NCBI GenBank assembly: GCA_002482005.1
Contig: DLFD01000064.1
Location: 26,833 to 90,832 of the forward strand
Length of the DNA: 64,000 nucleotides
Reading direction: 5' to 3'
DNA from: Lachnospiraceae bacterium UBA7729
GTDB taxonomy: Bacteria; Bacillota; Clostridia; Lachnospirales; Lachnospiraceae
Shown here: positions 50,663 through 59,604 of the stretch, piece after piece
Layout: every line of letters starts with the position of its first letter
How positions within the stretch are numbered: the first letter of the stretch is position 1
Notes under the pieces: model-generated
Told to the model about the DNA's origin: nothing
Databases searched by the model: none
What the model saw: only the letters and a program-made list of their open reading frames with translations
Position numbers and translations under genes: made by a program

Positions 50663-51270
50663 TTTCATTTCTGCGGGGAGAGCTTGCAGGAGTCAGGAAC
50701 GGGACCGCTGTTCTGGATGTAGGCGGCGTTGGCTACCGGGTTTTCATCACAGGCAGGGACGAGTCGGACATGCCGCCTGTCGGAGAGGTTGTAAAGCTCT
50801 ACACTGCCATGTCGGTCCGGGAGGACGCGATCTGGCTTTACGGATTTCTGAATGCAGATGACCGGGATGTGTTCCGGCTGTTGCTTTCGGTTTCCGGAGT
50901 CGGTCCCAAGGCGGCGCTGGGGATCTTATCTGCTCTTACTGCCAATGACCTGCGCTTCGCGGTCTTCTCGGATGATGTGAAGGCAATCTCAAAGGCGCCG
51001 GGGATCGGACCCAAGACGGCGAAGAAGATGATCCTGGACCTTAAGGACAAGCTGAAGCTGGAGGATGCGATCGGAAATCAGGATGCGGAGGAGAGTGCGG
51101 AGCTTTCCGGCCATGTCTCAGACGGAGATGTCAGGGATGCGGTCTCTGCCCTGACAGCGCTCGGATATTCCAATTCCGAAGCACTGAGAGCGGTGAAGCA
51201 GGTCAAGGTAACCGAGAACATGTCCACAGAGGACATCCTCGGAGAAGCATTGAAAGTGATAGGACTCTGA
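50659..51270 (+). CDS. ruvA: Holliday junction branch migration protein RuvA
   Basis: Binds four-way DNA junctions and loads RuvB. The 203-residue product shows MISFLRGEL, LDVGGVGYRV, the helix-hairpin-helix pair SGVGPKAALGIL and PGIGPKTAKKMILDLKDK, and the C-terminal RuvB-binding domain. The ATG at 50659 overlaps the phosphatase stop (ATGA) and is the family start; a GTG/ATG further upstream at 50596 is not favoured. ruvB follows one base after the stop. Confidence 0.97.
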   Translation: MISFLRGELAGVRNGTAVLDVGGVGYRVFITGRDESDMPPVGEVVKLYTAMSVREDAIWLYGFLNADDRDVFRLLLSVSGVGPKAALGILSALTANDLRFAVFSDDVKAISKAPGIGPKTAKKMILDLKDKLKLEDAIGNQDAEESAELSGHVSDGDVRDAVSALTALGYSNSEALRAVKQVKVTENMSTEDILGEALKVIGL

Positions 51271-51271
51271 T

Positions 51272-52288
51272 ATGGCAAGAAGGATTACCACAACGGATGC
51301 GACGGAGGAGGATATCCGGATCGAGCCGAAGCTCCGTCCTCAGACGCTGGACGAATACATCGGACAGGAGAAGATCCGGCAGTCGCTGAAGATCTACATA
51401 CAGGCAGCCAGGGCAAGGCATGAGACGCTGGACCACGTTCTTTTCTATGGCCCTCCGGGACTGGGCAAGACTACCCTGGCAGGCGTCATCGCCAATGAGA
51501 TGGGCACAAAGCTTCGTGTGACGTCTGGTCCGGCGATCGAGAGACCCGGCGACATCGCCTCGATCCTGAAGACCCTGGGAGAGGGAGATATCCTCTTTAT
51601 CGATGAGATCCACAGGCTTAACCGCCAGGTGGAGGAATATCTCTACTCCGCCATGGAAGACTTCACGATGGACATCATGATCGGCAAGGGGGCGGGCGCA
51701 AGATCCATACATCTGCCGCTGCCGCATTTCACCCTGATCGGGGCAACGACAAGGGCAGGACTTCTGAGCGCTCCTCTTCGGGACCGTTTCGGAGTGGTCC
51801 ATCATCTCGAATACTACACGACGCCGGAGCTGCAGACGATCGTTCTGAGGTCGGCGGATGTTCTGGGCGTGAAGATCGATGCAAAGGGAGCTGGCGAGAT
51901 CGCAAGAAGGTCAAGGGGGACTCCGAGACTGGCAAACCGCCTGCTGAAGCGGACACGCGATATCGCACAGGTCCGCTATGACGGTGAGATCACGGAAGAG
52001 GTCGCAAGGGCGGCGCTTGATTTTCTGGAAGTGGACCGGAGCGGACTGGACAATCTGGACCGCAGGATCCTGCTCACGATGATCGACAAGTTCGGAGGCG
52101 GGCCGGTAGGGCTTGACACCCTGGCAGCAGCCATCGGCGAGGACAGCGGCACGATAGAGGATGTCTACGAGCCTTACCTGATCCAGAACGGATTCCTGGT
52201 CCGGACACCCAAGGGAAGGGAAGTAACGGAACGTACCTACACCCATCTCGGGCTCAGGCATGGAAGGCAGGACCTGTCCGGGCAGTAA
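51272..52288 (+). CDS. ruvB: Holliday junction branch migration helicase RuvB
   Basis: The 338-residue AAA+ motor that drives branch migration with RuvA. It has LRPQTLDEYIGQEKI, Walker A GPPGLGKTT, Walker B FIDEIHRL, sensor 1 IGATTRAGLLSAPLRDRF and the C-terminal winged helix (GGGPVGLDTLAAAIGED). Length is typical. Confidence 0.98.
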   Translation: MARRITTTDATEEDIRIEPKLRPQTLDEYIGQEKIRQSLKIYIQAARARHETLDHVLFYGPPGLGKTTLAGVIANEMGTKLRVTSGPAIERPGDIASILKTLGEGDILFIDEIHRLNRQVEEYLYSAMEDFTMDIMIGKGAGARSIHLPLPHFTLIGATTRAGLLSAPLRDRFGVVHHLEYYTTPELQTIVLRSADVLGVKIDAKGAGEIARRSRGTPRLANRLLKRTRDIAQVRYDGEITEEVARAALDFLEVDRSGLDNLDRRILLTMIDKFGGGPVGLDTLAAAIGEDSGTIEDVYEPYLIQNGFLVRTPKGREVTERTYTHLGLRHGRQDLSGQ

Positions 52289-52351
52289 TAGGCAGGTCCG
52301 GGCATGTCCGCATCAGGACAGCGCAGGATGTGAAAGCGGGGAAGCATACAT

Positions 52352-53164
52352 ATGGAAAAGAAAAATGTGACAGAGGTTGTCATCGACGGCAGTATCTACA
52401 GGCTGGCAGGCTACGAGAGCAGCGAATATCTGCAGCAGGTAGCCGGATACATCAATAACAAGATCACGGAGATGAAAGCGCTTGACGGATACGGACATCT
52501 TCCGACCGCGCAGAAGGCGCTGATGATGCAGCTGAATGCGGCGGACGATTACTTCAAGGCCAAGAAGGCTGCCGACCATCTTGAGAAGGAGCTCAGCGAG
52601 AAGGAGAAGGAACTCTATACAGTCAAGCATGACCTGGTATCGCTTCAGGTAAGGCAGGAGGAGACCGGAAGGGCCATCCTTTCCCTGAGGGAGGAGAATT
52701 CCGACCTTCAGAAGAAGATCGTGGAGCTGGAGGCAAGGCTTCGCCAGTTCGGAGCAGATGTGTCCGGGCAGACTGCACAGACTTTTCAGGCTGACAAGTC
52801 TGGGGAGGGAGGACTGAACCTGACGACGTCACCGGATGGTCAGATGACATTCGAAGATCCGCAGGCGGCAGAAAGTGCGGCGGCTTCCCCGGGGACGCTT
52901 ATCGGACGGACAGCTGCTCCGGAAGCGACGGCAGAAGAGACGGAAAAGAAGGATACCGGAGATGTCTTCCGTCCGGGCAGCTTCACAGAGAAAGAGGACA
53001 AGTCCCAGGCTGATGCCGGCGAAGAAGATCAGGAATCTTCCGCGGACAAGTCCCAGAAGACATTCATCCCGGATGCCGCAGGAAGAGAAGCCATGATGAG
53101 GACCGCAAGAGAGAATTTTCTCGCTGCAGGCAGGTACGGAAGCAAGAGGCATAGAAAACACTGA
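52352..53164 (+). CDS. zapA: ZapA-like cell division protein with coiled coil and long tail
   Basis: A 270-residue protein. Residues 1-70 match ZapA (TEVVIDGSIYRLAGYESSEY), an FtsZ-ring stabiliser. Residues 70-135 form a coiled coil (LEKELSEKEKELYTVKHDL). The last 130 residues are acidic, low-complexity and poorly conserved, ending in a basic KRHRKH. ZapA proteins are usually about 90-150 residues, so the tail is an unusual extension. A U32 peptidase gene follows, as in many Clostridia. Confidence 0.82.
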   Translation: MEKKNVTEVVIDGSIYRLAGYESSEYLQQVAGYINNKITEMKALDGYGHLPTAQKALMMQLNAADDYFKAKKAADHLEKELSEKEKELYTVKHDLVSLQVRQEETGRAILSLREENSDLQKKIVELEARLRQFGADVSGQTAQTFQADKSGEGGLNLTTSPDGQMTFEDPQAAESAAASPGTLIGRTAAPEATAEETEKKDTGDVFRPGSFTEKEDKSQADAGEEDQESSADKSQKTFIPDAAGREAMMRTARENFLAAGRYGSKRHRKH

Positions 53165-53232
53165 AGATTGGAAGGACTGTCTGAGGCGGACAAGTTGATT
53201 CCGGAAAAGGATTCCGGGAACGGAGGAGAAGA

Positions 53233-55626
53233 TTGGGTAAAGTTGAGCTTTTGGCGCCCGGAGGGAGCATAGCCGGGATCAGGGCAGCGGCAGCCGCGGG
53301 AGCGGATGCCGTCTATGCAGGGGGCAGTCTGTTCGGAGCTCGTGCCTACGCGGAGAATCCTGAAGGGGATGATATGCTCTCTGCGATCGACTTCTGCCAT
53401 CTGCACGGGGTGAAGTTCTACCTGACGGTCAACACTCTGCTGAAGGACAGGGAACTTTCCCGGAAACTCTATGACTATATCCTGCCTCTGTATGAGCAGG
53501 GAATCGATGCGGTCCTGGTACAGGACCTCGGGGTATTTCGCTGCCTGAAGGAACATTTTCCGGATCTTCCTCTTCATGCGTCGACTCAGATGACGATCGC
53601 AGGAGCACCCGGGGCAGTTCTTCTTCAGAAGATGGGCGCCGAGAGGGTCGTTCTCTCCCGGGAACTGTCTCTTCGGGAGATCCAGGAGATCCGCCGGAAG
53701 ACAGATGTGGAGCTTGAGACATTTGTCCACGGAGCTCTGTGCTACTGCTATTCGGGACAGTGCCTGATGAGCAGCATGATCGGCGGAAGGTCCGGAAACC
53801 GCGGCAGGTGTGCACAGCCATGCAGGCTGCCCTGGCAGCTGACGGATGAACGGACCGGACTTACCGGGAAGGAAGATCCGCGCTATCTCCTGAGCCTGAA
53901 GGATATCTGTACTCTGCAGATCCTTCCGGACCTGATCGATGCAGGAATCTCCTCCCTGAAGGTGGAGGGCAGGATGAAGCGGCCGGAATATGCCGCCGGC
54001 GTCACCCGGATCTACCGGAAGTACATCGATCTTTATCGATCGGAAGGCAGGGAGGGATACCGGGTCGATCCGGACGACATGACCGCGCTGTCGGATCTCT
54101 TCTGCAGAGGCGGATTCTCTGAGGGCTATTACCGGATGAAGTCGGGGCCTTCCATGATGGCTTCTCTGAGGCCGGACCACAGCGGCACTCTTGCGGCGAT
54201 CGTGAGGGAGACAGGGAAAAAGACGATCCTTTCCGCAGCTGAGGATCTTTACACCGGTGATTCTCTCATCATCGGGGGCAGGGAATACCGGATGAAGGAG
54301 GATGTGAAGGCAGGGGAGACTTTCCCGGCAGACGGTGTGTCCGGCGTCCGGAAGGGGGAGAAGATCATGCGCGTGCGCGCACAGCACCTTCTCGATACCC
54401 TCTCGGAGCAGTACGTGAAGAAGCAGCCTTCCGTTCCTGCAGATGCGGAAGTCTTTCTCTCGCCCGGAAAGCCCCTGAAGGTGATCGTGTCTTCAGGAGC
54501 GCAGAAAGCAGCCGCTGAGGGAAGTCCGCTCCAGCAGGCGGAGAAGCGTCCGCTTACAGAGGATACCGTCAGAAAACAAACCGGGAAGACGGGGGATACT
54601 CTCTTTGAGTTTCAAAACATATCGGTCGACATCGATGGAAGCTGTTTCTGCCAGGTCAGTGAGATGAACAGAGTGAGAAGGGAAGCTCTGTCCGCGCTTG
54701 AGGAAAAGCTGCTCTCCGGCTTCCGGAGAAAGGCACCTGACGGAAAGACGGGAAGGCTGGCTGACGGATGCAGAGCCGGCCGGATCTCTGATTCAGGCGG
54801 CTCTGAAGCGGACTCACACGCGGACTTTGTCCCTCATCCTGCAGTGACGGCATCTGTCATGAACGGGGACCAGCTACGGGCGGTCCTCGGGGAAGAGAGG
54901 ATCGGAGGGGTATATCTTGATACATCGATGTTTGTCTATCCGTCTTCACCGGAGCCGGAAGACCTGATCTTCAGGGTGCATGAAGCCGGGAAGAAAGCCT
55001 ACCTTGCCATGCCATATGTCTGGAGGCTTGACGTACAGACAGTCTTCTCACACTGCCTCCCTGAGGAGAAGATCAGGCAGTTTGATGGACTTCTATTGCG
55101 CAGCATCGACCAGTTCGGGTCTCTGGGAGACTACCGGCTTCCCGCCGGCATGGAAGTGATCGCGGATGCGGGTGTCTACACCTGGAACAGGGAAGCTGCT
55201 GCGGAGGTCTTCCGGCTCGGGGCGACTTCTGAGACGATCCCGTATGAGTGCACCGCAAAAGAGCTTTCCGGACGGGATCTCCGCTCTTCGGAACTTGTCG
55301 TCTACGGCAGGATCCCCCTTATGGTGACGGCTCAGTGCCTCCGGAAGAACAGCGCTTCCTGCACGCATACCCCGTCCTTCATGACCCTGACGGACCGGAA
55401 GAAGATACGCTTCCCGGTCAGGACGGAATGTGCTTTCTGCGGGAACATCATCTTCAACAGCGTTCCGCTCGAACTCGTGACAGCGAAGGAGGAGCAGAAG
55501 CTGCTGAACCCCGGCTCTGTGAGATATTTCTTCACGACGGAGAGCGGGGAAGAGACCGCAGAGATCCTAAGCGGGCATCTCCCGGAGAAGGTAACGAGAG
55601 GACATATCAGGAAAGGAGTGGAATAA
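53233..55626 (+). CDS. U32 family peptidase / RlhA-like protein
   Basis: A 797-residue protein starting with TTG, supported by GGAGGAGAAG just upstream. The N-terminus VELLAPGGSIAGIRAAAAAG and the U32 signature ETFVHGALCYCYSGQCLMSS are clear, followed by GNRGRCAQPCRLPW with its cysteines. The C-terminal half is the longer form found in YhbU/RlhA-like proteins, with a further cysteine set (CAFCGNIIFN). Members have been linked to collagen degradation, rRNA hydroxylation and FeS chemistry. The exact role is open. Confidence 0.87.
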   Translation: MGKVELLAPGGSIAGIRAAAAAGADAVYAGGSLFGARAYAENPEGDDMLSAIDFCHLHGVKFYLTVNTLLKDRELSRKLYDYILPLYEQGIDAVLVQDLGVFRCLKEHFPDLPLHASTQMTIAGAPGAVLLQKMGAERVVLSRELSLREIQEIRRKTDVELETFVHGALCYCYSGQCLMSSMIGGRSGNRGRCAQPCRLPWQLTDERTGLTGKEDPRYLLSLKDICTLQILPDLIDAGISSLKVEGRMKRPEYAAGVTRIYRKYIDLYRSEGREGYRVDPDDMTALSDLFCRGGFSEGYYRMKSGPSMMASLRPDHSGTLAAIVRETGKKTILSAAEDLYTGDSLIIGGREYRMKEDVKAGETFPADGVSGVRKGEKIMRVRAQHLLDTLSEQYVKKQPSVPADAEVFLSPGKPLKVIVSSGAQKAAAEGSPLQQAEKRPLTEDTVRKQTGKTGDTLFEFQNISVDIDGSCFCQVSEMNRVRREALSALEEKLLSGFRRKAPDGKTGRLADGCRAGRISDSGGSEADSHADFVPHPAVTASVMNGDQLRAVLGEERIGGVYLDTSMFVYPSSPEPEDLIFRVHEAGKKAYLAMPYVWRLDVQTVFSHCLPEEKIRQFDGLLLRSIDQFGSLGDYRLPAGMEVIADAGVYTWNREAAAEVFRLGATSETIPYECTAKELSGRDLRSSELVVYGRIPLMVTAQCLRKNSASCTHTPSFMTLTDRKKIRFPVRTECAFCGNIIFNSVPLELVTAKEEQKLLNPGSVRYFFTTESGEETAEILSGHLPEKVTRGHIRKGVE

Positions 55627-57099
55627 GTGAATCTGAACACTCTGACCTTTGCCGCCATCAGGGCAGCGCATTATCTGATCCTGATCCTGATGGCGGTCTA
55701 CACATTCACCGCTTACGCCGTCTTCACCCAGAGAAGCCGGGAAGGACGGGAGCGGCTTTTTCTGAGGCAGAACAGGCTGATGTTCGCCATCCATCTCTGC
55801 GCATACCTGACCATGTTCCTGAAGACCATGAACTTCGAACTTCTGGTATTCTACGGAGCACAGCTGATCTTTTTCCTGTCTGTGCTCGTGCTGTTCCGGA
55901 ATCTCTATCCGAAGATCTCCAAGAGTCTTCTGAACAATATGTGCATGCTCATGACCATCGGATTCATCATGATCACAAGGCTTTCCTATGATGAATCTGT
56001 GAAACAGTTCAGGATCGCCTGCCTGGGTATGGGAGCAGCCCTTCTGATCCCGCTGATCGTCCGGAGGCTCCATGTCCTCACGAAGATGACATGGGCTTAC
56101 GTCTTTGTCGGGATCGGGCTTCTCGGCCTGGTCATGGTTGCCTCCCGGTCGGTCAACGGAGCAAAGCTGACTCTGACCGTGGCGGGATTCACATTTCAGC
56201 CCTCTGAGTTTGTAAAGATCATCTTCATCTTCGCAGTGGCCGGACTTCTGGCTGGAAAGCACAGTCTGAAGAGAGTCATCCTGGCGACGGCTCTGGCAGC
56301 AGTCCATGTCGGGATCCTTGTCGTCTCCACAGACCTTGGGTCAGCTCTGATCTTCTTTGTGACTTATCTGGTCATGCTCTTCATCGCCACCAGGAATCCT
56401 TTCCTGGTATCGATCGGGATCCTTGCCGGAGCTGCGGCAGCTGTTGCGGCTTACTTTTTGTTCAGCCATGTAAGGGTCCGTGTACAGATCTGGAGAGATC
56501 CTTTCGCGGACTATGCCGGGACCGGGTACCAGCTCTGCCAGTCCCTGTTTGCCATAGCGGCAGGCGGATGGTTCGGTACCGGACTTTACCAGGGAAGCCC
56601 GGGCGCGATCCCCTTTGTAGAGCAGGACTTCATGTTCAGCGCCATCCTGGAGGAAATGGGCGGGATCTTCGGTATCTGCCTGATCCTGATCTGTCTCGCC
56701 GTATTCATCATGTTCGCCAATGTTGCCATGAAGCTTGAGAACAGGTTCTACCGGCTTGCAGCGATCGGGTGCGGGACGACTTATGCGACACAGGTCTTCC
56801 TCACGATCGGGGGCGGAACGAAACTGATCCCCATGACGGGAGTGACGCTGCCGCTGGTCAGCTACGGAGGCAGCAGCCTGCTCAGCACGACTTTCATGAT
56901 CGCGGTCGTCCAGGGACTGTACATGCTCAGAAGCGATGAGGTAAGGGAAGAATATGAGGAAGAAAGATTCCAGAAAGAGTATTCCGCAGAGGCAGGATAT
57001 GCCGGAGGATACGGAGAGAGCGGGAAGAACAGTGCGGCCGGTCCGTATCCGGAAGGTGGACCTGGGACAGGACACGGCACAGGAAGAAGACCACAGTAA
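55627..57099 (+). CDS. FtsW/RodA/SpoVE-family peptidoglycan glycosyltransferase
   Basis: A 490-residue SEDS-family membrane protein of about ten helices that polymerises glycan strands. Family motifs are FTFQPSEFVKIIFIF, VSTDLGSALIFFVTYLV, RVRVQIWRDPF, YQLCQSLFAIAAGG and PLVSYGGSSLLS. It starts with GTG immediately after the U32 stop. The cytoplasmic tail (about residues 436-490), rich in Gly, Glu and Tyr, overlaps the N-terminal coding part of the following PBP gene by 146 bp in another frame. The SEDS-PBP pairing is functional as well as positional. Confidence 0.92.
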   Translation: MNLNTLTFAAIRAAHYLILILMAVYTFTAYAVFTQRSREGRERLFLRQNRLMFAIHLCAYLTMFLKTMNFELLVFYGAQLIFFLSVLVLFRNLYPKISKSLLNNMCMLMTIGFIMITRLSYDESVKQFRIACLGMGAALLIPLIVRRLHVLTKMTWAYVFVGIGLLGLVMVASRSVNGAKLTLTVAGFTFQPSEFVKIIFIFAVAGLLAGKHSLKRVILATALAAVHVGILVVSTDLGSALIFFVTYLVMLFIATRNPFLVSIGILAGAAAAVAAYFLFSHVRVRVQIWRDPFADYAGTGYQLCQSLFAIAAGGWFGTGLYQGSPGAIPFVEQDFMFSAILEEMGGIFGICLILICLAVFIMFANVAMKLENRFYRLAAIGCGTTYATQVFLTIGGGTKLIPMTGVTLPLVSYGGSSLLSTTFMIAVVQGLYMLRSDEVREEYEEERFQKEYSAEAGYAGGYGESGKNSAAGPYPEGGPGTGHGTGRRPQ

Positions 57100-58504
57100 G
57101 AGGAACACGGAGCTTGTGATCGTGACGTGGATCTTCATCGTCCTTCTTGCCCTGCTGATCATCCGGGTAGGTTTTATCGAGATCTTTGAAAGAGACAGCC
57201 TGAACGGGAACATCAACAACACCAAGAAAGCGGGAAGCAGCAGTGTGGTCCGCGGAAACATCGTCACGGAAGACGGGACTGTCCTTGCATCGACCAGTAT
57301 CGATGCGGAAGGAAATGAGACAAGGTCTTATCCTTATTCCAACATCTTTGCTCATGTCATCGGTTATGCCAGCAATGGGAGCGCTGGCCTGGAGGCTGAG
57401 GAAAACTATGATCTTCAGTCCTCTCACACGAGTCTGCTGAACCAGATCCGGAAGTCGGACGACGGTGAGAAGGTGCAGGGCGATACGGTCGTCGTGACAC
57501 TGGACCCGTCCCTGCAGCAGACTGCCTATTATGCGCTCGGCAGCTACCGCGGAGCGGTCGTCGTCATGGAGCCGGATTCCGGCAAGGTCCTTGCCATGGT
57601 CTCAAAGCCTGACTTCGATCCGAACACGATCGCCGGACAGTGGGAGAGCCTTGTTGCAGATGAGACCTCCGGTGTACTGCTGAACCGCGCGACCCAGGGT
57701 CTGTATCCTCCAGGATCGACGTTCAAGATGCTGACTGCGCTTGCCTATCTGAGGGAGCATCCGGCAGACTACGGGGATTTTGCCTGGAACTGTACAGGGA
57801 CCCTGACGGAGGAAGACGTTACGATCACCTGTTATCAGAGCGAGCAGCATGGAGAGGAAAGCCTCGAGACGGCATTCGAGAACTCCTGCAACACCGCATT
57901 TGCGGACATCGGACTGAACCTGAAGCCGGATGCTCTGAGGGATGTGGCAGAGGACTTTCTCTTCAACAGGTCCCTGCCGACGGAACTAGAGGCATCCTCG
58001 AGCGTCTTCCGGCAGACAAAGGATTCTTCGGTCGGGGAGAAGATGACGACGGCGATCGGGCAGGGAGATACCCTCGCGACACCTCTTCATATGGCTATGA
58101 TCACCTCGACGATCGCCAACGGAGGCATCATGATGCGTCCTTATCTTGTAGATCACATTGAATCCTATGACGGAGACAAAGTGTCAAAGAACAGCCCGTC
58201 TATCTATAAGAAACTGATGTCTGCAGACGAAGCCCAGATCCTGAGCGGCTTCATGCAGGGAGTGGTGGACTCCGGAACGGCGTCTGCCTTGTCCGGGGCC
58301 GGCTATACGGCAGCGGGCAAGACTGGTTCCGCGGAACACGAAGTCGGTGATTCGATCGGGACACACTCCTGGTTCGTCGGCTTCTCCAATGTGGATGATC
58401 CGGATATCGTGGTCGCCGTCATCGCGGAAGATGCCGGGACCGGTTCATCCGTGGCGGTCCCGATCGCAAAGAAGATCTTTGACGCATATTATTACGGAGG
58501 ATGA
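56954..58504 (+). CDS. Penicillin-binding transpeptidase (class B PBP)
   Basis: A 516-residue D,D-transpeptidase. It has a basic cytoplasmic N-terminus (about 1-53), one membrane helix (54-75), a dimerisation region and the transpeptidase domain (about 175-516) with SxxK in PGSTFKM, SxN in ENSCNTAF and KTGS in AAGKTGSAE. It cross-links glycan made by the SEDS partner upstream. The ATG at 56954 follows GGGAAG but lies 146 bp inside the upstream gene. GTG codons at 57117 and 57123, just after the upstream stop and with GGAG nearby, would give a version without the N-terminal tail. Confidence 0.9.
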   Translation: MRKKDSRKSIPQRQDMPEDTERAGRTVRPVRIRKVDLGQDTAQEEDHSKRNTELVIVTWIFIVLLALLIIRVGFIEIFERDSLNGNINNTKKAGSSSVVRGNIVTEDGTVLASTSIDAEGNETRSYPYSNIFAHVIGYASNGSAGLEAEENYDLQSSHTSLLNQIRKSDDGEKVQGDTVVVTLDPSLQQTAYYALGSYRGAVVVMEPDSGKVLAMVSKPDFDPNTIAGQWESLVADETSGVLLNRATQGLYPPGSTFKMLTALAYLREHPADYGDFAWNCTGTLTEEDVTITCYQSEQHGEESLETAFENSCNTAFADIGLNLKPDALRDVAEDFLFNRSLPTELEASSSVFRQTKDSSVGEKMTTAIGQGDTLATPLHMAMITSTIANGGIMMRPYLVDHIESYDGDKVSKNSPSIYKKLMSADEAQILSGFMQGVVDSGTASALSGAGYTAAGKTGSAEHEVGDSIGTHSWFVGFSNVDDPDIVVAVIAEDAGTGSSVAVPIAKKIFDAYYYGG

Positions 58505-58536
58505 AGGAATTCTTCCGCTGCCTGCATCCTTTGAGG

Positions 58537-58572
58537 AAAAGCCCTGTCCGTGCCTGTACGGACGGGGCTTTT
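58537..58572 (+). terminator. Intrinsic terminator after the PBP gene
   Basis: A 15-bp stem (AAAAGCCCTGTCCGT / ACGGACGGGGCTTTT, one wobble) with a 6-nt loop ends in TTTT. Confidence 0.9.
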
Positions 58573-58757
58573 GTGCTTTCCGGGTGTGAGAAAAAGGCTG
58601 TAAGGCGGCAGGCTTTCCGGATTCGGGTAGATAATTGAGACAGGATGCGCTATACTCGATACAAAGTCTATGCAGAACTCCGCCGCCTGCCTGCTGCTGC
58701 GGCGGAGAACAGATCAGAAAGCCGAATGAAGCTGCACACAGGCGGAAGGGAGTTGCA

Positions 58758-59294
58758 ATGACAGAAGCAACAAGCTGTGGCGGGGTCGTGATCTTCAGGG
58801 GAAAGATCCTTGTGCTCTATAAGAGCTACCGGAATCGCTATGAAGGATGGGTCCTTCCGAAAGGGACCGTCGAGCAGGGCGAAACTTATCCCCAGACCGC
58901 GCTTCGTGAGGTACATGAGGAAACAGGGACCAATCCGGAGATCGTCAGCTATGTGGGCAATAGCCAGTACACGTTCAATGTGACGAAGGATACGATCCGC
59001 AAGACGGTACACTGGTATCTGATGATGTCGGACAGCTACTATTCGAAGCCCCAGAGGGAGGAGTACCTTGTGGATTCCGGGTACTACAAATATCATGAGG
59101 CGTATCATCTTCTCAAGTTCTCGAACGAGAAGCAGATCCTTGAGAGTGCCTACCGGAAGTATCAGGAACTGAAGAGGAAAGATCAGTGGAAGCCGCTCAC
59201 GGAGGAAGAGCTTCTGGTCCTCGGACCGGAGAACCCGGCGCTTTTGCCGGATGGCGGACTTCATGGAGACGGGATCGGGAATGGTCTGGTATAA
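58758..59294 (+). CDS. Nudix hydrolase
   Basis: A 178-residue protein with the Nudix box GTVEQGETYPQTALREVHEETG (residues about 35-56, matching Gx5Ex7REUXEExGU). The N-terminus TEATSCGGVVIFRGKILVLY fits diadenosine tetraphosphate or (d)NTP pyrophosphatases. The C-terminal third is a helical extension. The ATG at 58758 has GGAAGGGAG seven bases upstream; an ORF start at 58635 is rejected. It overlaps the next small gene by 14 bp. Confidence 0.88.
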   Translation: MTEATSCGGVVIFRGKILVLYKSYRNRYEGWVLPKGTVEQGETYPQTALREVHEETGTNPEIVSYVGNSQYTFNVTKDTIRKTVHWYLMMSDSYYSKPQREEYLVDSGYYKYHEAYHLLKFSNEKQILESAYRKYQELKRKDQWKPLTEEELLVLGPENPALLPDGGLHGDGIGNGLV

Positions 59295-59601
59295 AAGACT
59301 TTACACGGGCAGCCTGATCCGGAGATCCGCGGAAGACGTAAGGAAGAAGATCGATAGAGGAGAGTACCCGCCCGGGGTCTTCATCGTCACGCTTCCTTCC
59401 GGGAAGGCCGGGACTCTGGAGCTTATGCCTGCGGAGGAACTGAATAAAGATCTCGTCCGGAGCAGGATCCCCATGATCGTAGGGCTGGCTCTGGGGAAGA
59501 GCGAGGCGGAATATCTGGTCATGAAGATCGTTCAGGACACCTGGGACGCTCAGAAGGATGCAGATGTGCGACACTTTCTGCGGGAAAAGGACAGGGGGTG
59601 A
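59281..59601 (+). CDS. Small conserved-looking protein of unknown function
   Basis: A 106-residue protein starting MVWYKRLYTGS, overlapping the Nudix stop and ending 3 bp before the DUF2953 gene. It is mixed alpha/beta (GVFIVTLPSGKAGTLELMPA, IVGLALGKSEAEYLVMKIV) with no signal peptide or cysteines. I do not recognise a domain. The operon position suggests a link to the DUF2953/GerW genes or to the Nudix enzyme. An in-frame ATG at 59251 is an alternative start. Confidence 0.65.
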   Translation: MVWYKRLYTGSLIRRSAEDVRKKIDRGEYPPGVFIVTLPSGKAGTLELMPAEELNKDLVRSRIPMIVGLALGKSEAEYLVMKIVQDTWDAQKDADVRHFLREKDRG

Positions 59602-59604
59602 AAG

